DNA of 41,034 nt, taken from Bacteroidales bacterium. GTDB taxonomy: Bacteria; Bacteroidota; Bacteroidia; Bacteroidales; UBA7960. The notes under the pieces are model-generated. The model had not been told where the DNA came from, searched no databases, and saw only the letters and a list, made by a program, of their open reading frames with translations. Positions 9,300 through 18,131 of this stretch are shown here, piece by piece; positions within the stretch are counted from its first letter, which is position 1, and the number at the start of each line of letters is the position of its first letter. A program made the translations under genes and the position numbers. The DNA is taken from contig SKVR01000020.1 in NCBI GenBank assembly GCA_007129355.1, positions 1 through 41,034 of the forward strand, read 5' to 3'.

Positions 9300-10031
9300 T
9301 TAAATGTTTAAAAGATCGTTCATTGTAAAAATTCCTTTTTTCTCTCTCAGCCATTCTGCAGCCATTAGTGCCCCCCTGGCAAATCCTTCGCGGTTAAAAG
9401 CTTCATGCTTCAGGCTAATGCTATCAATGGGTGAAGTATATTTGACAATATGTGTTCCGGTAACTCCTTCTTTGCGAAAAGCTGCCACCGGAATTTCTGT
9501 TGATACCGGATCTTCATCCGTTAGCTTCCAGCCATTGTATGATTCATTATCTTTCAATATATCTTCCAGCATAGTTATTGCCGTGCCACTGGGTGCATCA
9601 AGTTTCTGAGTATGATGCGTTTCTTCAGCTGAAATCTTATAATCAGAGTATTGCGACATGAGTTTTGCCAGATATTTATTTACTGCAAAAAACAAATTTA
9701 CACCAATACTGAAGTTTGACGCATAGAACAGGCTTCCGTTACTCTTTTCACAATAATTCTGAATTTCAGGAAGTTTATTCATCCAACCGGTGGTACCTGT
9801 AACAACAGGAATACCCAGCTCCATAAGTTTCATGATATTTTCAGTAACCACAGCTGGTGATGTAAACTCAATGGCTACATCGGCAGATTTTAATTCTTCT
9901 GCAAACTGCTGCCAGTCATCAGAGTTGTCAATAATGGCAACGATATCCATTTTCATTGACCGGGCATATTTTTCAATTTCATGCCCCATTTTTCCATATC
10001 CGATTATGGCTATTTTAAGGAGTTTTCCCAT
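9300..10031 (-). CDS. dapB: 4-hydroxy-tetrahydrodipicolinate reductase
   Basis: GYGKMGHEIEKYA Rossmann start, VVTGTTGW, EETHHTQKLDAPSGTA. Confidence 0.93.
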   Translation of the reverse strand: MGKLLKIAIIGYGKMGHEIEKYARSMKMDIVAIIDNSDDWQQFAEELKSADVAIEFTSPAVVTENIMKLMELGIPVVTGTTGWMNKLPEIQNYCEKSNGSLFYASNFSIGVNLFFAVNKYLAKLMSQYSDYKISAEETHHTQKLDAPSGTAITMLEDILKDNESYNGWKLTDEDPVSTEIPVAAFRKEGVTGTHIVKYTSPIDSISLKHEAFNREGFARGALMAAEWLREKKGIFTMNDLLNI

Positions 10032-10041
10032 AGAATTAAAA

Positions 10042-10818
10042 TTAAAAACGAAAGGTAAATCTTAGTCCTGCAATAGAGCTCCGATTTCTGTTTACCGTAT
10101 TCAGATCGGACATTATAAAAGGTTGCAAATTCATACTGAGTTCTTCTCCCACATCAAAATCAAGAAGGTGGGCGTCAACTGTAGCATCAAGCACATTCAG
10201 CAGATAAAGTGCTGCTCCAAGTATATAGGTAACTTCAAGATTTCTTCGGTAAAAGTTGGTTGCCCGCTGTAACTGGTCGGTTGAATAAAACGGATAGTCA
10301 TCAACAGTATTTGGATTGCCATCTACCCTGGCAACATAGGCACGTCTGAATCCTTGATATTCATTATTGTTAAATCTGACAAAATATGCAATTGCACCAA
10401 ACCCGGCATAAATGATAGGAATTTTCCAGTACCTGCCATTATAGGCCTGCCCTAAACCTGGAAGAGTAACTGACAACATTGTTGCTTTGAGTGGCGAATG
10501 TTTCTCTTCTTCTATCTCTGTTTCAGGCTCCATTTCTGCCACACCTGCAGGTTCTCTTAAAAGTTGTGCATCTCTAACCTCCCTTTGGAGTGGCTCCAAC
10601 TGTATGGGCAGTATAGGCAATGTATCAGAAACAACAGTTTCACCTGCCCCACGACGTGATGCCGGAATAGTATCGCCGGAAAAAATATGTGCATTTGCAA
10701 AAGAAAACCCGGGAAAAAACAATGCCCCAAAAAACAAAATCAAACCCAACGCTAATGGACCTGAAAGTCGTTTATGGAAACTTTTTATACTTGAAAACAG
10801 TTTGGGATTTTCCTGCAT
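10042..10818 (-). CDS. DUF5683 family protein
   Basis: HSPLKATMLSVTLPGLGQAYNGRYWKIPIIYAGFGAIAYFVRFNNNEYQGFRRAYVAR. Position between dapB and parB is typical in Bacteroidota. Confidence 0.85.
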   Translation of the reverse strand: MQENPKLFSSIKSFHKRLSGPLALGLILFFGALFFPGFSFANAHIFSGDTIPASRRGAGETVVSDTLPILPIQLEPLQREVRDAQLLREPAGVAEMEPETEIEEEKHSPLKATMLSVTLPGLGQAYNGRYWKIPIIYAGFGAIAYFVRFNNNEYQGFRRAYVARVDGNPNTVDDYPFYSTDQLQRATNFYRRNLEVTYILGAALYLLNVLDATVDAHLLDFDVGEELSMNLQPFIMSDLNTVNRNRSSIAGLRFTFRF

Positions 10819-10825
10819 CGAAAAT

Positions 10826-11737
10826 TTAATCTTGTTTCTGAACCAGTTTCAGAATACGTTCCAGGTCTTCTTCTGAAGAAAAATTGATAACAATAGCTCC
10901 TTTACCACCGTTCCGGGTTTTTACCTGGACCTTTGAGCCATAAAAATCCGAAAGTGATTTCTGAAGATCATGATATTTATTATTTCCGGCTTTTAATGCT
11001 TTGTTATTAACATGATCTTTTTCATTTTCGTTTGCTTCAGAGAGATTTTTCACAATCTCTTCAACATCCCTGACTGACAGACCCTGCGCAATGATATCGT
11101 GAAATATATCAAGTTGGGTTTGCACATTATCGAGTGTTACCAGTGCCCGTGCATGCCCCATGCTAATGAGTTCCTGACGCAAACCTATTTGTATATCACC
11201 AGGCAATCTGAGCAGTCGAAGGTGATTAGAAATGGATGGTCTGGATTTACCCAGTCGTTCTGACAGTACATCTTGTGTTAGTTTATAATCTTCGATGAGT
11301 TGCTGATAGCCTAATGCTATTTCTATAGGATTAAGATTTTCACGTTGGATATTCTCAACTATAGCCATCTCTCTCATTTCCTGATCATTGGCTGAACGAA
11401 TATAAGCCGGAATTTCGTTTAAGCCGGCAAGTACAGCTGCTTTACAACGTCTTTCCCCGGAAATAAGCTGGAATTTTCCATCTTCCATTTTACGTATAGT
11501 AACAGGTTGAATTACACCCTGCTCCTTTATAGAAGCTGCAAGTTCCTGCAACGATTCCTCATCAAAATCGGTACGGGGCTGAAAAGGGTTACTGTCAATA
11601 AGTTTTAATGGAACATGTGCAACAGTGCCCACAGCATGTAAATCTTTTTCAATGTCATAGCGGGGTTGTACCTCAGTACCCGGAGTATCAAGCAAAGCAC
11701 TCAGGCCCTTCCCTAATGCTCGTTTTTTAGCGTTCAT
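10826..11737 (-). CDS. parB: Chromosome partitioning protein ParB
   Basis: RALGKGLSALL, LIDSNPFQPRTDFDEESLQELAASIKEQGVIQPVTIR, SGERRCKAA, LSERLGKSRPSISNHLRLLRLP. Confidence 0.95.
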   Translation of the reverse strand: MNAKKRALGKGLSALLDTPGTEVQPRYDIEKDLHAVGTVAHVPLKLIDSNPFQPRTDFDEESLQELAASIKEQGVIQPVTIRKMEDGKFQLISGERRCKAAVLAGLNEIPAYIRSANDQEMREMAIVENIQRENLNPIEIALGYQQLIEDYKLTQDVLSERLGKSRPSISNHLRLLRLPGDIQIGLRQELISMGHARALVTLDNVQTQLDIFHDIIAQGLSVRDVEEIVKNLSEANENEKDHVNNKALKAGNNKYHDLQKSLSDFYGSKVQVKTRNGGKGAIVINFSSEEDLERILKLVQKQD

Positions 11738-12542
11738 TTTCTATTTTTATGTTTCTTTCCGATTCTTCAATTTGAGTAAGCTGGTTATTTTGCAATATTT
11801 CTCTTCCCAGATTCAGGTAATTTATAGCACCTCTGGAGCGGGCGTCATGCATGATAATGGTTTCGCCAAAGCTGGGAGCTTCACCCAGTTTTGTATTACG
11901 TTGAATGATAGTATCAAATACAAGCTCCTGGAAATGGCTTCTAACCTCCTCGACCACCTGGTTGGAAAGTCGCAGCCTGTTATCGTACATGGTAAGCAGA
12001 ATACCTTCTATTTCAAGGCCGAGGTTCAGTCGTGACTGAACTATTTTTATAGTGTTAAGCAGTTTACCCAATCCTTCAAGAGCAAAATACTCGCATTGAA
12101 CCGGAATAATTACCGAATCGCTGGCTGAAAGAGCATTTACCGTAATCAAACCCAACGATGGAGAGCAATCAATCAGCACAAAATCGTAATCATCCTTAAC
12201 TTTATCAATAACCTTTTTCATTACCATTTCGCGGTTGGGCATATTGATCATTTCAATCTCGGCACCAACGAGATCAATATGAGCAGGAATAAGGTCAAGA
12301 TTGGGAGTAGATGTGTTGAGCAGGATATTCCGGGGGTCAACATCATCAATGATACATTCGTAAATGCTTGTTTTGATCACTTTAGGGTCAAACCCCACAC
12401 CGGAAGTGGCATTTGCCTGCGGGTCGGCATCAATAAGTAATGTTTTAAATTCCAGAACAGCAAGACTCGCTGCCAGATTGATAGCAGTTGTGGTTTTACC
12501 CACCCCCCCTTTTTGATTTGCAATGGCAATGACTTTACTCAT
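11727..12542 (-). CDS. parA: Chromosome partitioning ATPase ParA/Soj
   Basis: IAIANQKGGVGKTTTAINLAASLA (deviant Walker A), LLIDADPQANATSGVG. Overlaps parB by 11 bp. Confidence 0.95.
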   Translation of the reverse strand: MSKVIAIANQKGGVGKTTTAINLAASLAVLEFKTLLIDADPQANATSGVGFDPKVIKTSIYECIIDDVDPRNILLNTSTPNLDLIPAHIDLVGAEIEMINMPNREMVMKKVIDKVKDDYDFVLIDCSPSLGLITVNALSASDSVIIPVQCEYFALEGLGKLLNTIKIVQSRLNLGLEIEGILLTMYDNRLRLSNQVVEEVRSHFQELVFDTIIQRNTKLGEAPSFGETIIMHDARSRGAINYLNLGREILQNNQLTQIEESERNIKIENER

Positions 12543-12647
12543 AGGGTAACTGAATTAAAGTGTTGATGGTTATAAGAATATTATATCCTGAATATCAATT
12601 AATTACAAAAAATGCAATGAATTTTAGCCTTTTTTGGAGCGTAGGTG

Positions 12648-12655
12648 CAAATTTA
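12648..12655 (-). promoter_or_regulatory. Candidate -7 element (TAAATTTG) upstream of parA
   Basis: TAnnTTTG match on the minus strand, about 105 nt upstream of the parA start. Confidence 0.4.
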
Positions 12656-12755
12656 CAATTTAAAAGTGCTTAAGCAGGATTTTTTTGGAAAAAATTCCCA
12701 ACACCGGCAATATACTTTGGTTTGCAAACAGACTAAACAATCGATAAAAAAGCGT

Positions 12756-12790
12756 AAAAAAAAGAGTTGAAACACTTTGGAATCAACTCT
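12756..12790 (-). terminator. Rho-independent terminator of the DUF3276 gene
   Basis: On the minus strand: AGAGTTGA-12 nt-TCAACTCT perfect 8-bp stem followed by TTTTTTTT, about 40 bp past the DUF3276 stop. Confidence 0.75.
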
Positions 12791-12831
12791 ATAAATTTAG
12801 TTTTGATAAAAATTAAGCGGCCGCAAGACCA

Positions 12832-13251
12832 TTATTTTTCGTCATCATTATCGTCAGCGGCATCATCTTTTTTATCAAGATCTTCAAAGTCAATATCGGT
12901 AAATTCCTTTTCTTTTTTCCGTTGTTCTTCTTCAGCTTTCCGTTGTTCTTCTTCAGCCATTTCATCAAGATATGATTGTGGTACTTTGCCTGTGGCAATA
13001 TATTCATAGACTTGCTTAAGGGCTGTTTCAAACTTGTCAAAATCCTCCTGATACAGAAACAGCTTGTGTTTTTCATAGTAAAACTTTCCTGTTTGCTGAT
13101 CGAAACGTTTCTTACTTTCAGTGATAGTAAGATAATTTTCACCCGCACGGGTGGCTTTAACATCGAAGAAATAAGTCCTTTTACCTGCTCTTACGGCCTT
13201 GGAGAATAATTCCTCGTTATTGTACTGCTTACCTGTCTCTTCCGTACTCAT
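12832..13251 (-). CDS. DUF3276 / PUR-alpha-like nucleic-acid-binding protein
   Basis: KAVRAGKRTYFFDVKATRAGENYLTITESKKRF...FYYEKHKLFLYQEDFDKFETALKQVYEYI, acidic C-terminal tail. Confidence 0.85.
   Translation of the reverse strand: MSTEETGKQYNNEELFSKAVRAGKRTYFFDVKATRAGENYLTITESKKRFDQQTGKFYYEKHKLFLYQEDFDKFETALKQVYEYIATGKVPQSYLDEMAEEEQRKAEEEQRKKEKEFTDIDFEDLDKKDDAADDNDDEK
12916..12957 (-). repeat. Perfect 21-bp tandem duplication within the DUF3276 gene
   Basis: tttccgttgttcttcttcagc occurs twice back to back. It encodes the repeated AEEEQRK. Confidence 0.95.
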
Positions 13252-13279
13252 AATTACTTCCTCTTTTTAAATGGTTTGG

Positions 13280-13287
13280 CAAAAATA
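13280..13287 (-). promoter_or_regulatory. Candidate -7 element (TATTTTTG) of the DUF3276 gene
   Basis: TAnnTTTG on the minus strand, about 29 nt upstream of the ATG at 13251. Confidence 0.45.
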
Positions 13288-13519
13288 AAAAAACTTTTAT
13301 CAAAGTTACAAGATTGTAATCTTAACAATCCGTAATTTATAATTACTGCAGCTGTTTCATCAAAGTTAATAATACTCTTTAAAACAAAAAACAGCGGGAT
13401 TAAAAAATTACATTACATGATAATTTAAGAACTTAACAATTTATTAGTGTTATAGGTTTAAACTTAACTGTTTTACATCTAAATTATTTTATGAATTAAG
13501 AAAGTTTTTAAAAATGAAT

Positions 13520-13527
13520 TACTTTTG
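13520..13527 (+). promoter_or_regulatory. Candidate -7 element (TACTTTTG) of nusB
   Basis: TAnnTTTG match 64 nt upstream of the nusB ATG. -33 element unclear. Confidence 0.45.
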
Positions 13528-13591
13528 CAATGTTTTTCAGGATAACCACTGAAATTTCGTTCCTTGTTAACAGTATGAATTATTTTACCCT

Positions 13592-14527
13592 ATGCTAAAC
13601 AGAAGGCATTTACGAGTTAAAGTTCTACAAAGCCTGTATGCATTTTTCCAGTCGGGAAATACATCATTGGATGCCGGTGATAAAGAATTACTATTCAGTA
13701 TCGACAAAATTTACGATCTTTACCTTTATCAACTCACCTTAATAACTGATATAGGCCGGCAGGCCCGTAAGGTGATCGATGATAATAAGAACAAAAAAAT
13801 ACCTACTCCCGAAGATCTTAAACCCAATAACCGTTTCATTGACAATAAATGCCTGAAAGGCATTGCAGAAAGCACTGAGCTGACTAATAAACTGAAAAAA
13901 AGGAAGATTTCGTGGGCAAAAGCACCCGAAATTTCCAGAAAAATATTTTTACAATTCCGCGAAAGCAGGCATTATCAGGATTACATGAATGCAGACGAAA
14001 ATTCATGGCAACACGACCGCGACCTGATTCTTAAATTACTGAAAAATTATATATGCGAATCGGAATTACTTCATCATTTTTATGAAGAAAATTCAATTTA
14101 CTGGCTTGATGACTGGGAGCTGGTCAATAAAATGATCATCAAGAACATTAAGGCCATGATAAATGGCGAATTGGATGATTTTAAACCCATGAAACTTTAC
14201 AAAGAACCAGAAGATAAAAAATTTGCCAGGGAGTTGTTTAAAAAAACGATTTTGCTTGACAAGGAGTTTGCTCCTATGATAGCAGCAAAAACCCAGAATT
14301 GGGATATTGAGCGAATTGCCCTTATGGATATCATTATTATGAAAATGGCGCTGACTGAAATTACCAGATTCCCTGAAATTCCTGTGAAAGTATCTTTGAA
14401 CGAGTATATTGAACTTTCTAAAATGTATAGTACACCTAAAAGTAAGGTTTTTGTAAACGGTGTTCTTGATAAACTGGTTGAAGAACTTAGTAATGAAAAC
14501 AAAATCTCTAAAATCAGCAAATCTTAA
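13592..14527 (+). CDS. nusB: Transcription antitermination factor NusB (extended Bacteroidota form)
   Basis: MLNRRHLRVKVLQSLYAFFQ start; WDIERIALMDIIIMKMALTEITRFPEIPVKVSLNEYIELSKMYSTPKSKVFVNGVLDKL. Confidence 0.92.
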   Translation: MLNRRHLRVKVLQSLYAFFQSGNTSLDAGDKELLFSIDKIYDLYLYQLTLITDIGRQARKVIDDNKNKKIPTPEDLKPNNRFIDNKCLKGIAESTELTNKLKKRKISWAKAPEISRKIFLQFRESRHYQDYMNADENSWQHDRDLILKLLKNYICESELLHHFYEENSIYWLDDWELVNKMIIKNIKAMINGELDDFKPMKLYKEPEDKKFARELFKKTILLDKEFAPMIAAKTQNWDIERIALMDIIIMKMALTEITRFPEIPVKVSLNEYIELSKMYSTPKSKVFVNGVLDKLVEELSNENKISKISKS

Positions 14528-14535
14528 ACTTAAAA

Positions 14536-14973
14536 ATGAACAAACAAATTTTTTATTTTTCAAGCATGCTGTTTTTATTTGTTTTCCTGTTTGGCTGTAA
14601 TCAGGCACCACAGGCAGAAAAAAGCAGTAGTAAATCCCAAATAAATCCTGAAGCAGAAGGTCCGGTTATAAGCTTCCAGAAAGATGTGCACGACTTCGGC
14701 AAAATAATAACCGGCGAAAGGGTATCCTATGGATTTCGGTTTACCAATAACGGCAGCAGCCCTTTACTTATTACAGGAACTCGAAGCGGGTGTGGCTGCA
14801 CGGTTGGCGATTACCCCAAAGATCCTGTTATGCCAGGCAATGAAGGCAGAGTCCACATTGTTTTTAATTCTTCAGGGCGAAGAGGTTTTCAGTCAGAATC
14901 AGTAAGAGTTCTTTCCAATGCTGAAGAATCTGTTGTAACTTTGCGTATTACAGCAGAAGTAATGGAGAGATAA
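14536..14973 (+). CDS. DUF1573 domain lipoprotein
   Basis: Lipobox LFGC; FQKDVHDFGKIITGERVSYGFRFTNNGSSPLLITGTRSGCGCTVGDYPKDPVMPG. Confidence 0.88.
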   Translation: MNKQIFYFSSMLFLFVFLFGCNQAPQAEKSSSKSQINPEAEGPVISFQKDVHDFGKIITGERVSYGFRFTNNGSSPLLITGTRSGCGCTVGDYPKDPVMPGNEGRVHIVFNSSGRRGFQSESVRVLSNAEESVVTLRITAEVMER

Positions 14974-15012
14974 AAAATCATATCATTTTATAATCATTTA
15001 AACAAAACTATT

Positions 15013-15339
15013 ATGAATATGCTTAACATTTTATTAATGGCCACAGAGGGCGAAGGTGGCGGATTTGCAGCATTCCTGCCTTTGATATTGATCATCGTGG
15101 TATTTTACTTGTTTTTTATACGTCCGCAATTAAAAAAACAGAAAGATGCTCGTAAATACAGGGAAGCTCTGAAAAAGGGTGATAAAATTATTACGATTGG
15201 TGGAATTCACGGAAGAATTACTGAGGTTCAGGAAAAAACCTTTACCGTTGAGGTTGCACCTGAAATTCGGTTCAGAGTTGAGAAATCAGCTGTGGCACAG
15301 GATGGTCCGCAGGAACAACAGCTGTCCGAGAACCGATAA
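15013..15339 (+). CDS. yajC: Preprotein translocase subunit YajC
   Basis: FLPLILIIVVFYLFFIRPQLKKQKDARKYREALKKGDKIITIGGIHGRI. Confidence 0.93.
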   Translation: MNMLNILLMATEGEGGGFAAFLPLILIIVVFYLFFIRPQLKKQKDARKYREALKKGDKIITIGGIHGRITEVQEKTFTVEVAPEIRFRVEKSAVAQDGPQEQQLSENR

Positions 15340-15357
15340 AACATCACTATTTAATTT

Positions 15358-15397
15358 AAATCCTGACCGTGCTTACAGACATGGTCAGGATTTTTTT
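15358..15397 (+). terminator. Intrinsic-terminator-like hairpin between yajC and ybbR-like gene
   Basis: AAATCCTGACC-14 nt-GGTCAGGATTT (11-bp perfect arms) running into a T7 tract. Confidence 0.75.
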
Positions 15398-15422
15398 AAA
15401 ATTAAATTTATCTGAAAATACT

Positions 15423-16424
15423 ATGAAAGTATTGCCCTGGCACAATATTGAAAATTCTCCACAAATGCGGCGAAAAGTATATATTTTCCTGCTTTGTCTT
15501 GCTTTCAGTTTTATGTCGTGGCTCTTTATTAAACTTTCAAGAGAAAGTGCAGCAATTATTCCAGTCAGTATTGAACTCATAAATATCCCTCCTGAGCTTA
15601 TTGTTACAGGGCAAAGCGACAGCACATTTATTGTAAATGTTCAATCCACAGGAGCTAAACTTCTTTCGTCTCGATTTTTGCGGAGAGTAAGCAAAATTGA
15701 ATCCGATTTCAATACTTTACAACAGATACGTCGCGATGGTAATCAGATGTATTTCTTAACATCATCGCAGGCAGAAACAAGGTTTTCAGTGCTTAGTGAA
15801 ATTCCAAGATCGGCTCTGACTGTGCATCCAGACACAATCTTCTTTCTTACCATCCAAGCCTTCTCAAAAAAGGTTCCTGTAAGGCTTGTTAAAGACCTGG
15901 ATATGCAAACAGGATTTAAAATTTATGATATACCTGCACTTTCTCCTGATTCCATTGTAGTTTCAGGCCCCATCTATATGGCCGACTCTGTTTCCTTTGT
16001 ACAAACCAACCCACTCCGTGCAACAGATGTATATAAAGATATTACCCAAAAGATAGACCTTGAAAATCCCTGGAAAAACAATCGGGTTAACTTTTCTTTA
16101 AATGAGGTAGAAGTTTTTTTACCCGTTGAAGAGTATACCGAAGCATCCGTTGAGCTGGCTGTTGAAATTGACTGCCAACCCAATGTTAATATCGCTCCGG
16201 AAGACCTTATGCTTTTTCCCAACAGGGTTATTGTTTATTACCTTGTTGCACTCAGAGATGTCAATACTATAACACCTGACATGTTTAGTGCTTTTGTCAG
16301 TTGCCCTGATACCTTAACCCCCGGAAGATTCAGACTTGATGTTGAAATAAGGGAGAGCCCTTCACTCGTTGATATCATACGCATAAGGCCGGCCGAAGTG
16401 GAATACATCCTGATTAAAAGATAA
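15423..16424 (+). CDS. YbbR-like domain protein
   Basis: Single N-terminal TM and repeated beta-strand units; position yajC-X-coaE matches the conserved Bacteroidota cluster. ATG at 15423 preferred over the GTG at 15369, which lies in the terminator loop. Confidence 0.75.
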   Translation: MKVLPWHNIENSPQMRRKVYIFLLCLAFSFMSWLFIKLSRESAAIIPVSIELINIPPELIVTGQSDSTFIVNVQSTGAKLLSSRFLRRVSKIESDFNTLQQIRRDGNQMYFLTSSQAETRFSVLSEIPRSALTVHPDTIFFLTIQAFSKKVPVRLVKDLDMQTGFKIYDIPALSPDSIVVSGPIYMADSVSFVQTNPLRATDVYKDITQKIDLENPWKNNRVNFSLNEVEVFLPVEEYTEASVELAVEIDCQPNVNIAPEDLMLFPNRVIVYYLVALRDVNTITPDMFSAFVSCPDTLTPGRFRLDVEIRESPSLVDIIRIRPAEVEYILIKR

Positions 16425-16428
16425 AACC

Positions 16429-17028
16429 ATGCTTAAAGTTGCTCTTACCGGTAATATGGGAAGCGGAAAAACTGTTGTTTGCAGATTTTTTGAGATGCTG
16501 GATATTCCGGTTTTTTATGCTGATATTGAAGCCAGGAAACTTTATTCAAATAATGAGATTCTTCATAAGGTAAAAGCTCTTTTTGGCGAAGATATTTTTA
16601 TATCTGATGGAAGCATCAATAAGAAGAAACTGGCAAGCAAAGTTTTTTCTAATAAGAAAAAGCTAAAAGAACTCAATAATATTTTACACCCCGAAGTACA
16701 TAAAATGTTTGATCAATGGGCCAAAGAAAACGTGGGCAAACCTTATTGCATTCAGGAAGCAGCAATTATTTTTGAAACAGGTGGTTATAAACGTTTTGAC
16801 AAAACCATCCTGGTGCATGCTCCTGAAGAAATACTTATTGAAAGGGTAATGAAGCGCGATGCTATAAGCCGCCGGGAAGTTCTGGATCGCTTAAAAAACC
16901 AGATGAATCAGGAGAAATTAAAAGACCTGGCCAGTTATCTTTTACCCAATGATAATTCCATACTCCTCATCCCGCGAATATTGGAGATTCATTCCAAACT
17001 AAACCATCTTTCAAAAAAAAGCCATTAA
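16429..17028 (+). CDS. coaE: Dephospho-CoA kinase
   Basis: ALTGNMGSGKTVVCRFFEMLDIPVFYADIEAR; LHPEVHKMFDQW; VMKRDAISRREVLDRLKNQ. Confidence 0.93.
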   Translation: MLKVALTGNMGSGKTVVCRFFEMLDIPVFYADIEARKLYSNNEILHKVKALFGEDIFISDGSINKKKLASKVFSNKKKLKELNNILHPEVHKMFDQWAKENVGKPYCIQEAAIIFETGGYKRFDKTILVHAPEEILIERVMKRDAISRREVLDRLKNQMNQEKLKDLASYLLPNDNSILLIPRILEIHSKLNHLSKKSH

Positions 17029-17145
17029 GTGTTTACTGATTGAATTTCGGTTTATCTGCATATTTTTTCACCTGCAATAATAAATCTTCTATTTGTCGTC
17101 ATAATTTCTTAATTTAGTGGCATATAAACCACAAAAAGCACAACC

Positions 17146-18000
17146 ATGAGCAATATTGTCGTAGGGATTGATTTCTCAAAATCATCCATTAAGGCTTTTG
17201 AATATGCCTTAGGTGTAGCATACAGAACAGGCCTTGATATCAAACTGGTATATGTAAGTAAAAAAAGAGATATTGATACTATCTTGCCTGAAGGAAGCAA
17301 AGGTAAGCCCACAAGTGCTGAAAAGGGCTTTGATAAACTGATTAGTAAATACGAAAGTACAATCCCTGGTAAAATCACCTATCGTACTCTCACCGGAAAA
17401 ATCTATGAGGAAGTTACAAATCTGGCAAAATATACAGAATCATGGTTAATTATTGCTGGTGCACATGGCATGTCGGGATTCGAAGAATTCTGGGTGGGAA
17501 ATAATGCTACAAAAATCATAACCTATGCCAATAAACCTGTAATTACCGTCAAGAAGAATTACAAGATAAAAGCCAACCCTATTGAGAAGATAATAATTCC
17601 CATCGACAGTACTTTTGAAACCATTCAGAAAGTTCCATTTACCTTAGAATTGGCCAAACATTTCAAGGCACAAATAAATGTACTTTCTCTTTACAGTTCG
17701 AAAATAAAAAACATTGAAGAGCGGGTTGAGAACCATACTAAAGAAGCACTTTCAATGGTTATGAAATCCGGGTTACGTTATATCAATGAAAAAGTGGTAT
17801 GCGACAATATTACCAAGGCAACTATTGAATATGCCGAGAAAAGAAATGCCGATATGATCTCAATCATGACCGAGCAGGAGTTTTCATCACAAACCGTATT
17901 GATGGGGACTTATGCCCAGCAAATGGTTAACCAGTCAACGGTTCCGGTCTTAAGTAACAAAACCCGCATGGTAATACCCCGCGAAGCTATTCTTGAATAG
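17146..18000 (+). CDS. Universal stress protein with tandem UspA domains
   Basis: NIVVGIDFSKSSIKAFEYAL; LIIAGAHGMSGFEEFWVGNNATKIITYANKPVITVK; second half IEKIIIPIDSTFETIQK. Confidence 0.88.
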   Translation: MSNIVVGIDFSKSSIKAFEYALGVAYRTGLDIKLVYVSKKRDIDTILPEGSKGKPTSAEKGFDKLISKYESTIPGKITYRTLTGKIYEEVTNLAKYTESWLIIAGAHGMSGFEEFWVGNNATKIITYANKPVITVKKNYKIKANPIEKIIIPIDSTFETIQKVPFTLELAKHFKAQINVLSLYSSKIKNIEERVENHTKEALSMVMKSGLRYINEKVVCDNITKATIEYAEKRNADMISIMTEQEFSSQTVLMGTYAQQMVNQSTVPVLSNKTRMVIPREAILE

Positions 18001-18006
18001 GAAAAC

Positions 18007-18036
18007 TTTGTATTCAACGAATTGTTGGTAATTTTG
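18007..18036 (+). promoter_or_regulatory. Bacteroidota-type promoter (TTTG-N18-TAATTTTG) upstream of porQ
   Basis: Both -33 TTTG (18007-18010) and -7 TAnnTTTG (18029-18036) elements with 18-nt spacing, immediately after the uspA stop. Confidence 0.65.
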
Positions 18037-18131
18037 CACTACCTGTCAGGCAAAGCAATGATTCTGGCAATAATTGACACAGCCTGCCGTTTTAAATCAG
18101 GTCAACGAACTACGAGTAAATTCTAATATTT

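Noticed and set aside
10640-10662. Possible parS-like site (agtttcacctgcc) near parAB
   Set aside because: Lacks the palindromic TGTTTCACGTGAAACA structure; only the left half resembles it.
12813-13163. Alternative-frame ORF overlapping the DUF3276 gene
   Set aside because: Lys-rich frame-shifted reading of the conserved DUF3276 frame.
14093-14611. 172-aa minus-strand ORF antisense to nusB
   Set aside because: Low-complexity shadow ORF over a confident nusB.
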